The notes beneath the pieces were generated by a model. It was not told where the DNA came from. It did no database searches and saw only the letters and a program-made list of their open reading frames with translations. From Bacteroidales bacterium (lineage in GTDB: Bacteria; Bacteroidota; Bacteroidia; Bacteroidales; JAADGE01): 12,869 nt of DNA. This document shows positions 1 through 6,607 of this stretch, one piece after another (position 1 is the first letter of the stretch; each line of letters starts with the position of its first letter). The DNA lies in assembly GCA_026987795.1 (NCBI GenBank), contig JALSMF010000319.1:1-12869 (forward strand), read 5' to 3'. Both the position numbers and the translations under genes were made by a program.

Positions 1-2025
1 AAAATCATCGTCTTTTTCAGTATATTTCAGTTTATATTCTGACTTAAGAAATATGTAAAAAGGTGCTAAAAAATCCTGAAATATCATAACAGGCTTGCTA
101 AAAAACAGGTCAGGTCTTATAATTCCTTCCGTAACCGTATTTTTATAAAATGATTTTCTCACATTATACAGTGCCGTAAAAAATAAAAACATTTCAGATT
201 CTTTATCTCCGTAATAATTTGTTAAGAATAAGCCGGAATCATTTTCGTAAAAGTATATTTTAGTATTATTTTCATTATCGATGATAAATGTCTGATTCCA
301 AATATCTTTTTCAACTTCCCATTGTTGTGTTTCTTTACCGTTTTTTATTATCTGCAGTTTTTTACCCGGTATAAAATGAAATGCATTACTGAGTATATCA
401 TCAACTTTTGCAGGTTCAACCAAATCGTTCTCTTCAGGTTTCCCGAATGTAATAAGTTTTGTTTTATTATTTTTCTTAATTACAAAATTATACAGCGGAT
501 AATCTAAAGTTTCCGAGCCAACGTAAGGTGTTGTTTGCATCTGAAAATGTAAATGGGGATAAGGAGAATGTCCGGAGTTTCCCACCTTTCCTATTATATC
601 GCCTTTTCTTACAAAATCTCCTTTCCTTACCTTAATACTGCCTTCTTTTAAATGGCTTACCTGCGAATAAAGGTATTCTCCGTGTTTTATAACTACTGAA
701 TTTCCCCAGTTTTGCAAAATATTAACATCTCCTATTTTATTATCCGGAATACCGTCCGTAATTTCGGCTACAACACCTGCTGCCGGAGCAACAACGGGTT
801 TTTCATAGCAAAAATAGTCTTTACGGTAGTCGCCTTTATCTTTATATTGTCTGTCATTTTCGTCTTTTATAATAAAATCCCAGGCATGCCTCCATCTGTC
901 TTTGTGCGTGTATTTTCCGTTATGTGCCTGCATAACTGCCCAAGCCCCGATAAAGGGTAAATTTATCGGAAAATAGTTTTTATTCTTAAGTTCTTCTTTT
1001 CCTGTATGATAAAGATATAAACTTTTTTCGGGAGTTTTTTGTCTTATAAAAACATCTGTTAATTTTTCATTTTTTTCTGTTCTCAATTTTAATACGTAAA
1101 TAAATAAAAGAACAATTATATTAAAAGGCAGCGAATAAATTGATATTTGCCAAACAGCAAATATATACCCTAAACTTGCAGTAACTATGACTGTTACAGG
1201 AAGCAAAATTACCGTCCATAAATAAGATTTTTCCGAAGGTATTACAAAATATCCGCCTACGGCAATTGAGGTTAATATGTAATTAAACCCGATAAAAGTG
1301 TATGCAAGTGCAGAAAAGTCGGCACCTATAAGATTATAAAACAGGTATGCAGACCAAAACCCGATTACGGATAATGAAAATGCAATTCTTGAGTAATACA
1401 AAAGCCCTATTGCCGTTATTATTCCCGCAAGAATATTATTTTGAAAAAAAATTGCTCCGAGAGACAAGAAGTATATTTTAACACTCTCTAATACAGGCAT
1501 ATTACTGAACCAGTCGTATAGCGTAACTAAATTTTTCCCGCCGAGAGCATATAATTCATTATAAGTATAAATACCCCTTTCCGATAATCCGAGAGAAGAG
1601 AAATCTTTAGTTGCAAGAATTATTGCCCAAATGCCAAGCAGAAACGGAATGCTGAGATAAGGCAATGCATATTTTGTCAAAATTCCCTGTAAAGCTACGG
1701 TTATAAAAAGTGTTAAAAGAGCTGCAAAAATAACGACAACGGTTAATTCAAAACCGGGAACAAACATAATGCCTGTCCCCAGACCTACCAAAAGAGCATT
1801 AAATCCGTAAAGACCTTTTTTTATTGTTATTTTATCGTATCCTAATATGAATGCAATTATGTTTGCGGTTAAAACAGACAGAAGTCCGTATAAACCCGCC
1901 CAAAAATCAAGAAAAGTTACGAAAAATAAAAGTACCGCAAAAAATTTATTCTCAGAAAAAAATATCTGAGAATAACTGTTTAAAATTGCATTAAGTAAGG
2001 ATTTTATTTTATGTTCTCTGACCAT
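1..2025 (-). CDS. Urea-transporter-like membrane domain fused to M23 metallopeptidase (3' end missing)
   Basis: The reading frame is open from the ATG at 2025 to the left edge: 675 codons with no stop, so the C-terminus is missing. Residues 1 to about 315 form a hydrophobic multi-pass region with urea transporter (UT) family signatures: GLYGFNALLVG at 71-81, SIPFLLGIW at 125-133, LSLGAIFFQNN at 187-197 and SLPFN at 298-302. Residues about 355-500 form an M23/LytM-type peptidase domain. Candidate Zn ligands are H380, D383 and H493, with candidate catalytic His at 458 and 491, and a typical GNSGHSPYPHLHFQ ending at 482-495. The first ligand motif is HxxD rather than the usual HxxxD. A further C-terminal region of at least 180 residues matches nothing I recognise. 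The start lies 10 bases past the PLP enzyme's stop, so it is probably the last gene of that operon. It may move a small amide or amine, or cleave peptides or peptidoglycan at the membrane. The domain calls are firm; the role is unknown. Confidence 0.88.
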   Translation of the reverse strand, partial: MVREHKIKSLLNAILNSYSQIFFSENKFFAVLLFFVTFLDFWAGLYGLLSVLTANIIAFILGYDKITIKKGLYGFNALLVGLGTGIMFVPGFELTVVVIFAALLTLFITVALQGILTKYALPYLSIPFLLGIWAIILATKDFSSLGLSERGIYTYNELYALGGKNLVTLYDWFSNMPVLESVKIYFLSLGAIFFQNNILAGIITAIGLLYYSRIAFSLSVIGFWSAYLFYNLIGADFSALAYTFIGFNYILTSIAVGGYFVIPSEKSYLWTVILLPVTVIVTASLGYIFAVWQISIYSLPFNIIVLLFIYVLKLRTEKNEKLTDVFIRQKTPEKSLYLYHTGKEELKNKNYFPINLPFIGAWAVMQAHNGKYTHKDRWRHAWDFIIKDENDRQYKDKGDYRKDYFCYEKPVVAPAAGVVAEITDGIPDNKIGDVNILQNWGNSVVIKHGEYLYSQVSHLKEGSIKVRKGDFVRKGDIIGKVGNSGHSPYPHLHFQMQTTPYVGSETLDYPLYNFVIKKNNKTKLITFGKPEENDLVEPAKVDDILSNAFHFIPGKKLQIIKNGKETQQWEVEKDIWNQTFIIDNENNTKIYFYENDSGLFLTNYYGDKESEMFLFFTALYNVRKSFYKNTVTEGIIRPDLFFSKPVMIFQDFLAPFYIFLKSEYKLKYTEKDDDF
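1946..1975. repeat. Perfect 10-bp inverted repeat inside the UT-M23 coding start
   Basis: The arms TTATTCTCAG (1946-1955) and CTGAGAATAA (1966-1975) are perfect complements separated by a 10-base A/T loop. The repeat lies about 17 to 27 codons into the UT-M23 gene and would fold as a hairpin in its mRNA. It is directly visible. A regulatory role is only a possibility, because it could be a by-product of AT-rich coding sequence. Confidence 0.6.
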
Positions 2026-2035
2026 TTACAGTTTC

Positions 2036-3385
2036 TTATTTTAAATAATCCGGAATTTTTTCATGAGAGGTTAAGCTTTCATTTGTTTCATTCTCTCTGA
2101 TAATATGCGTTTTGCCTTTTGTATCGATTAAAACTATTTTAGGTCTTAATGTAATAAACTGCATCCATTGCGTCATATTATAAGCTCCTACTCTTTTAAT
2201 AACATAGTTATCTCCTTTTTGTAAAAGCGGAAATTTAACAGCCGAGCGTATAATATCAATATTCATACATAAAGGACCGTATATCGTTGTGTCTTCGCTG
2301 TGTGAACCGGCTTCTTTTGCAGGATATATTTCGTGTTCATACCAAAAAGAGGTAAAAAGTATGTTAACACCTGTATCTATAATCATTGAACGTCTTCCGT
2401 CGGCAAGTCTTTTATTTGCTAAAACACTTCCTATTATATAGCCGGCATCGTCAATTAAGGCTCTGCCTGTTTCAAGGAATAATGTCGGCATTTCGTTAGG
2501 GTCTAAATCAGAATTTATCAAAGCTCCGGAAATTGCTTCGGCATATTGGTCAAAAGTAGGACAAGTATCTTTTCCCGGTAAATAAGCTCCTTTCAGTGTA
2601 TTTTTGGAAGCAAAACCGCCTCCCATATCTATGTATTTAATTTTATGATTGAATTTACGTTCGATTCTTACGGCGAGTTCTGCTAATTTTGATGCTGCAA
2701 CAGCATACGGAGCCGGTGTCATCATATAAGTGCCGATGTGTGTATGTAAACCTACTAAATCCATTTTTTCACTCATCATAATTCGGTTAAGGGCATTCCA
2801 CGCCTCGCCGTTTTCGTAATTGAACCCGAACCTGTCCCACTGCGGATAAACTCCGGTGTCCATATTTACACGTATGGCTACTTTCGGTCGTTTTTCAAGT
2901 TTCTCACTGACGGATAATAATTCATATAATTCATCAAAGTGGTCAATATGGATATATGAGCCGTTTTCAGTTGCTTTTATTAAGTCTTCTTTTGATTTGT
3001 CCGGACCGTTAAAAATAATTTTATTTCCGGGAATTCCGTTTGCAACGGCTTTATCGTATTCAAATCCGGAAACTACCTCTGCCCAAGAGCCTTCGCTGTG
3101 GTAAATTTTACATATTGCGTTTAAATAGTTTGTTTTGTATGACCAGGCAAACTGAACTTTAGGATATCTTGAAGTAAAGGCTCTTTTTGCTTCGTTAAAA
3201 GTTTTTCTTATTGTTTTTTCTGAAATAATAAAACTTGGCGAACCGTATTGTTCAATTAATTTTTTAACCGGTATTTCGTCAATTTCCGTAATTACGGGCA
3301 TTTTAGCCTGCATTCCGAATTTATCGGGCATTCCTGCGTTTATTTTAGTTATTACGGGTCTTTCGTATTTTAATTTTTCTTCCAT
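2036..3385 (-). CDS. Fold-III PLP-dependent decarboxylase-like enzyme with leader-like N-terminal tail
   Basis: This 449-residue protein belongs to the ornithine/diaminopimelate/arginine decarboxylase (group IV, alanine-racemase-like barrel) superfamily. Visible motifs are the PLP lysine K84 in SYKTN, HTHIGT at 214-219, the phosphate-binding GGGF at 255-258, ETGR at 305-308, GPLCMNID at 370-377 with C373 and D377 typical of the partner-subunit active site, and GAY at 400-402. All catalytic positions look intact. Before the barrel is a tail of about 40 residues with YERP at 7-10 and two PVIT(K/E)I elements at 10-15 and 30-35. The gene follows an ATP-grasp gene by 39 bases and precedes UT-M23 by 10. 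It lacks the lysine-pathway neighbours expected for LysA. The family fold is certain. The substrate is unknown and could be an amino acid attached to a peptide or small molecule. Confidence 0.9.
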   Translation of the reverse strand: MEEKLKYERPVITKINAGMPDKFGMQAKMPVITEIDEIPVKKLIEQYGSPSFIISEKTIRKTFNEAKRAFTSRYPKVQFAWSYKTNYLNAICKIYHSEGSWAEVVSGFEYDKAVANGIPGNKIIFNGPDKSKEDLIKATENGSYIHIDHFDELYELLSVSEKLEKRPKVAIRVNMDTGVYPQWDRFGFNYENGEAWNALNRIMMSEKMDLVGLHTHIGTYMMTPAPYAVAASKLAELAVRIERKFNHKIKYIDMGGGFASKNTLKGAYLPGKDTCPTFDQYAEAISGALINSDLDPNEMPTLFLETGRALIDDAGYIIGSVLANKRLADGRRSMIIDTGVNILFTSFWYEHEIYPAKEAGSHSEDTTIYGPLCMNIDIIRSAVKFPLLQKGDNYVIKRVGAYNMTQWMQFITLRPKIVLIDTKGKTHIIRENETNESLTSHEKIPDYLK

Positions 3386-3424
3386 TTTTATATTTTTTTA
3401 ATTTCCTCAAAATTTTAGTTATTT

Positions 3425-4468
3425 TTATAGCTCTCCGGTAACAGACAGTTTTTCAAATTGAGATATGTCTCCTATTAAATCGTATGAATACCGAATAAAC
3501 ATTTTGCCTACATCATATGTTTTAAACGGTTCGACGGTTTCTCCCAAAGCAAGCTTTACAAGTGCTTCCGGTATGTTTTGTCCTGCTCCGACGGCAAGGT
3601 AAATCCATGCAGGTATTCTCGGGTTTATTTCAATAATATAATATTTATCAGAATGTGTTTTAATTATTTCGAGTTCCATTCCGCCTCGCCATTTAGTTTT
3701 TTGTATTAAGTTTCTTGTTATTTCAAGTAATTTTTCATCTCCCAAAGTTATTCCTCCCCATGCTTTGCCTTTGTCTGTTATGTATTGTTTTCGCATAGGA
3801 ACGGCTGCAATTGTATTTCCTTTACCGTCTCCTAAGGCTGCTACATTAACTTCGGTTCCTCGTATAAACTCTTGGATAATAATCGGGACACCCCATTTTG
3901 CACTTATTTTATTGAAATATTCGGTTACCTGAGCCGGTGTATAGGCTAAATATGCATCATAAAATTTGCCTTTTACCAGCAGAGGATATTCAAATTCATA
4001 ACGTAATTCGGATATGTCTGAAATCTTTGTTACGGGCTTGCTGAAAGGAATATCAAAATTGTATTTTTTTCCGAATTTGGGCAGTTCTGATTTGTGCCTT
4101 TCTTCAAATTGTTCTATCGTAGGCAAAAATGTTTTAATTCCGGTTTCTTTGAGATATTTTTCTGATTTCATAAAAGTAAACAGCTCTGCATCAAAGTTAG
4201 GAATCAAAACATCCGGTTTTTCTCTTTTGCCGATATATTCGATACGTTTCATAAGCTCGTCAGAACCTGTTGAAGGATAGGGAATTTGATATACTTTATC
4301 GCATACGTTTTCCATATAAATTCCGGGCTCTAAATTTTCGTAAGCAAGTCCTACTATGCGAACATCAAAGGATTCTGCCTCTCGCAAAGACCGTATTACC
4401 GGAACTCCGGGTCCGGGATTATCGGTATTGTTTAAACCTGTTACCGCTATTGTATATTTTGGTTTCAT
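3425..4468 (-). CDS. ATP-grasp carboxylate-amine ligase
   Basis: This 347-residue protein has the architecture of carbamoyl-phosphate-synthase-like ATP-grasp ligases. The N-terminal pre-ATP-grasp domain starts with a beta strand and a glycine-rich turn (IAVTGLNNTDNPGPG, 7-21). An ATP-binding lysine region (PLLVKG, K166) and a hinge (IIQEFIRGTEV, 197-207) follow. Metal-binding residues are E265/E267 in GMELEI and E280/N282 in EINPR (280-284). Such enzymes activate a carboxylate as an acyl phosphate and join it to an amine or similar nucleophile. The gene starts 8 bases after the PqqD-like gene, so the two are almost certainly co-transcribed. It probably couples an amino acid to a partner that is then processed by the PLP enzyme. 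Both substrates are unknown. Nothing marks it as a D-Ala-D-Ala ligase or biotin carboxylase. Confidence 0.9.
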   Translation of the reverse strand: MKPKYTIAVTGLNNTDNPGPGVPVIRSLREAESFDVRIVGLAYENLEPGIYMENVCDKVYQIPYPSTGSDELMKRIEYIGKREKPDVLIPNFDAELFTFMKSEKYLKETGIKTFLPTIEQFEERHKSELPKFGKKYNFDIPFSKPVTKISDISELRYEFEYPLLVKGKFYDAYLAYTPAQVTEYFNKISAKWGVPIIIQEFIRGTEVNVAALGDGKGNTIAAVPMRKQYITDKGKAWGGITLGDEKLLEITRNLIQKTKWRGGMELEIIKTHSDKYYIIEINPRIPAWIYLAVGAGQNIPEALVKLALGETVEPFKTYDVGKMFIRYSYDLIGDISQFEKLSVTGEL

Positions 4469-4476
4469 CTGCTTTT

Positions 4477-4716
4477 TTATTCTGTTAAATGATAGTTCTG
4501 TAATACAGCCGCAAAATCATAAAAGTTATTTTCAAACGTAAGTTTGTCAATTTCATAGTTCTCGGCAAACCATTTTATAATTTCATCATCTGTTTTTTCT
4601 TCTTTAAGAAGTTCTATAATTTTTTTACCTGTTTCGTTAACAGAAAAAGAATCTCCCGTATTGGGGTCGAACAAAAAGCCGCTTTCGCTTACTGCTATAT
4701 TTTTTTTAAGTTTCAT
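4477..4716 (-). CDS. PqqD-like peptide-recognition (RRE-type) protein
   Basis: This 79-residue protein matches the PqqD pattern. A short beta region with FDPNTGDSFSVNETG (16-30) is followed by helices carrying the typical I-I-E-L-L, then DDEIIKWFAENY (43-54) and a C-terminal helix ending in VLQNYHLTE. PqqD-family proteins form a small winged-helix RiPP recognition element that binds leader peptides and presents them to modifying enzymes. No other PQQ gene (PqqA, PqqC, PqqE) is nearby, so a PQQ role is unlikely. It sits directly before the ATP-grasp gene (8-base gap) and 11 bases after the DUF2202 stop. It may guide the ATP-grasp and PLP enzymes to a peptide or to the tail of the PLP enzyme itself. 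The fold call is good; the partner is inferred. Confidence 0.82.
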   Translation of the reverse strand: MKLKKNIAVSESGFLFDPNTGDSFSVNETGKKIIELLKEEKTDDEIIKWFAENYEIDKLTFENNFYDFAAVLQNYHLTE

Positions 4717-4727
4717 AATTACTTTTT

Positions 4728-5318
4728 TTAATTTTGATTAAAACATCTTTTGTGTTCGGAGTTAAGTATGCTTTGATATTTTTCCTGACTTATAAACTGA
4801 GGTGTATAAACAGTTTTATGAATTTTCAGTTGTCTTGAAAAAGCTCGCATATGGTTTCCGGAGCCGCATTTCAGCATTTCATATACTTTTTTAATTTCCT
4901 CATTTTCAACTTCTTTTATATATTTTTCTAAATCATAGATATCTACGTCTTCAATTGTTGCTCCTACTGTAAGTGCTGAAATTAAATCTCTGCTTCCGTC
5001 TTCAATAAGTCGATTATACAACTCCTGAAGTTCTTCATTCTCAAAAACTCCGGCAGGGTTTACTTTGTATCGGATACCGAAATCTTTTAATAAGTTTTCT
5101 ACTAAACTCATATGATATTTTTCACTCTTACTGATATTTTGAAAAACAAATAAATCATATCTGTCAGATAAAAAACTGTAAACATCATATGCCAACTTTT
5201 CTTCTTCATACATATGTTTTAAACTTTCTTTTTCAGCATTTGTTATTTGTGCATTAAGTTTACTGGTGAAAATAAAGACCATAAAAATACCCGGTAATAT
5301 AAATTTAACTTTTTTCAT
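4728..5318 (-). CDS. Secreted DUF2202 ferritin-like protein
   Basis: This 196-residue protein has a signal peptide (MKKVKF, then a hydrophobic core, with a probable cleavage after LNA near residue 23). The mature part follows the DUF2202 pattern: MYEEEKLAYDVYSFL at 36-50, NISKSEKYHMSLVENLL at 61-77, a region with ALTVGATIEDVDIYDLEKY at 115-133, and CGSGNHMRAF at 151-160. The E/H pairs (E38-E40, E66 and H69, E123, H156) resemble carboxylate/His ligands of a ferritin-like four-helix diiron or other metal site. The exact ligand set is inferred. The protein would act in the periplasm or outside the cell. The gene heads the row DUF2202-PqqD-ATP-grasp-PLP-UT/M23, with 118 bases upstream for a promoter. 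Its function is not known, and it may be either part of the system or a passenger. Confidence 0.85.
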   Translation of the reverse strand: MKKVKFILPGIFMVFIFTSKLNAQITNAEKESLKHMYEEEKLAYDVYSFLSDRYDLFVFQNISKSEKYHMSLVENLLKDFGIRYKVNPAGVFENEELQELYNRLIEDGSRDLISALTVGATIEDVDIYDLEKYIKEVENEEIKKVYEMLKCGSGNHMRAFSRQLKIHKTVYTPQFISQEKYQSILNSEHKRCFNQN

Positions 5319-5359
5319 AATTAATTTTTATTTAATATTAGTAACTGAATTTTATGATA

Positions 5360-5367
5360 CAAAAATA
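5360..5367 (-). promoter_or_regulatory. Possible Bacteroidota -7 element for the DUF2202/PqqD operon
   Basis: Read on the minus strand, 5367-5360 is TATTTTTG, which fits the Bacteroidota -7 consensus TAnnTTTG. It lies about 42 bases before the DUF2202 start, in the only sizeable gap of the leftward block. A TTG at 5395-5393 could serve as the upstream element, but the spacing of about 25 bases is longer than usual. The call is tentative because the DNA is AT-rich. Confidence 0.35.
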
Positions 5368-5436
5368 TATATAAGGTTTAATACGGGTGTTACAATATTT
5401 TACAAAAAGTTTATGAAATTTGAATTAATTTGTATT

Positions 5437-6006
5437 TTACCTGTCTGACAAGTATTTTTCTTTAAACTCGCTTACTGTCATCCCTGTTTCTTTTTTAAAT
5501 TGAGAGGAAAGGTATTGTACGCTGCTGTAGTCCATCATATAAGCAATTTCACTTAAAGAATATTCATTTTCGACAATCATTTGCTTTATACGCTCAATTT
5601 TCTTTTCTATAATATACTTTTCTAATGTAATATGTTCATTTTCAGAAAACAGGCGAGATAAATATCTGTAATTATATCCTAATTTCTCCACAATATACTC
5701 TGATTTTTTAACAATAGAATCTACATTATTCATCTCAAAAATAAGTTCCTTAACGGCAATCTTTATCCGTTCCGCTATTTTTTCCTCATTAGTTTTTAAT
5801 AGAGAGAGACCTGATAATAATAATATTTCAGATATTTTTTTATTATCGGTTTTTTCATAATCATATTCTATTTCAGCAAAACCCGGTTTTATTGTAATTA
5901 CTTTTATATCATTGTCTTCAAAGTCTCTTTTTAAACTTCTGACACAACAGTCATTTATCATATTTTTGATATAAATCTTTTTCCTGACCGGCTTTTTGTT
6001 ATACAT
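5437..6006 (-). CDS. AraC-family regulator with HMA-like N-terminal domain
   Basis: From the ATG at 6006 the protein has 189 residues; a TTG at 6012 would add only two. The C-terminal half is a typical AraC/XylS DNA-binding domain. The first helix-turn-helix lies around 105-128 (VEKLGYNYRYLSRLFSE), and the second around 149-172 (SLSEIAYMMDYSSVQYLSSQF) with the closing TGMTVSEFKEKY. The N-terminal 70 residues look like a ferredoxin-like HMA fold (KKIYIKNM, then IKVITIKPGFAEIEY). In the related Bacteroidota regulators I recall, this region carries CxxC. Here it reads NDCCV (C20, C21), so the first Cys of that pair appears lost and another gained. It may sense a metal or redox state. It lies just upstream of DUF2202 on the same strand and back to back with ribH, so it could control either block. 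Confidence 0.85.
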   Translation of the reverse strand: MYNKKPVRKKIYIKNMINDCCVRSLKRDFEDNDIKVITIKPGFAEIEYDYEKTDNKKISEILLLSGLSLLKTNEEKIAERIKIAVKELIFEMNNVDSIVKKSEYIVEKLGYNYRYLSRLFSENEHITLEKYIIEKKIERIKQMIVENEYSLSEIAYMMDYSSVQYLSSQFKKETGMTVSEFKEKYLSDR

Positions 6007-6009
6007 TTG
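6002..6009 (+). promoter_or_regulatory. Possible -7 promoter element for ribH and the aryl-polyene operon
   Basis: TACATTTG at 6002-6009 matches the Bacteroidota -7 consensus TAnnTTTG exactly, 46 bases before the ribH ATG. It overlaps the start codon of the divergent AraC-type gene. No convincing -33 element is seen at the usual distance. If it is used, the leader would be about 40 bases, too short for an FMN riboswitch. Confidence 0.4.
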
Positions 6010-6055
6010 CAATCAATTTATTGTTAAAACGAAAAATATATCAAAAATTTTAGCT

Positions 6056-6595
6056 ATGTCTACTAAAAACTTATCAAATTACGATATAAATTCTGTTCCG
6101 TCAGGCAAAGATATGAGTTTTGCGATAATAGTATCTGAATGGAACAATGATATTACCGAAAAATTATACAACGGAGCATATAATACCTTAGTAAAGCACG
6201 GAGTAAAAAAAGAAAATATACACAAAGAATATGTTCCGGGGACTTTTGAACTTACATACGCAGCAAATATATTTGCAAACTATGCTTATTTTGATGCCGT
6301 TATTGTTCTCGGCTGTGTAATTCAAGGCGAAACAAGACACTTCGATTTTATTTGCTCAGGAGTTACTCACGGTATTTCGGAAATAAATGCAACACTAGAA
6401 ACTCCTGTAATATTCGGAGTGTTAACAACAAATAATAAACAACAGGCAATTGACAGAGCCGGAGGAAAACTTGGAAATAAAGGTGATGAAGCTGCCGTTA
6501 CCGCACTTAAAATGTCCGAATTCAGAAAACGAACAGACAGTTTAATTACAGAACAGGAAGGACAAGATTTCCGAGACACCTTAAATTATTTATAA
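6056..6595 (+). CDS. ribH: 6,7-dimethyl-8-ribityllumazine synthase
   Basis: The enzyme condenses 5-amino-6-ribitylaminouracil with 3,4-dihydroxy-2-butanone 4-phosphate to give the riboflavin precursor. It is cytosolic and forms pentamers or 60-mers. The start chosen is the ATG at 6056 (179 residues), because MSTKNLSNYDINSVPSG looks like the usual Bacteroidota N-terminus. An upstream in-frame ATG at 5996 would overlap the divergent regulator. Motifs are VSEWN (26-30), PGTFEL (61-66), the substrate loop GCVIQGETRHFDF (86-98) with the proton-shuttling His95, GVLTTNN (121-127) and DRAGGKLGNKG. Length is slightly above the usual 150-160 residues because of the N-terminal extension. Only 12 bases separate it from the tyrosine ammonia-lyase gene, so it seems to head that operon, although riboflavin synthesis has no obvious link to the pigment. 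Confidence 0.95.
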   Translation: MSTKNLSNYDINSVPSGKDMSFAIIVSEWNNDITEKLYNGAYNTLVKHGVKKENIHKEYVPGTFELTYAANIFANYAYFDAVIVLGCVIQGETRHFDFICSGVTHGISEINATLETPVIFGVLTTNNKQQAIDRAGGKLGNKGDEAAVTALKMSEFRKRTDSLITEQEGQDFRDTLNYL

Positions 6596-6607
6596 TAATT
6601 TTGAATT

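Noticed and set aside
322..960. Short plus-strand reading frames opposite the M23 domain
   Set aside because: They lie antisense to the intact, motif-bearing UT-M23 frame and show no family features.
2036..3385. Annotation as lysA (diaminopimelate decarboxylase) or as a biosynthetic arginine decarboxylase
   Set aside because: The fold-III motifs are shared by the whole superfamily. The N-terminal tail and the PqqD/ATP-grasp neighbours do not fit lysine or polyamine synthesis.
4477..4716. PQQ biosynthesis locus
   Set aside because: Only a PqqD-like protein is present. PqqA, PqqB, PqqC and PqqE are absent.
6007..6012. TTG start at 6012 for the AraC-type gene
   Set aside because: An ATG two codons downstream at 6006 is the simpler start.
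5996..6055. Longer ribH starting at the ATG at 5996
   Set aside because: It adds 20 residues without family similarity and overlaps the start of the divergent regulator. The ATG at 6056 gives the expected N-terminus.
6007..6055. FMN riboswitch before ribH
   Set aside because: The space is only 49 bases, A/T-only in most parts, and has no conserved RFN-like segments.
6584..6600. Hairpin at the ribH stop as terminator
   Set aside because: The stem is only A/T pairs, 7 bp with a 3-base loop, and has no T-tract. The next gene starts within 12 bases.
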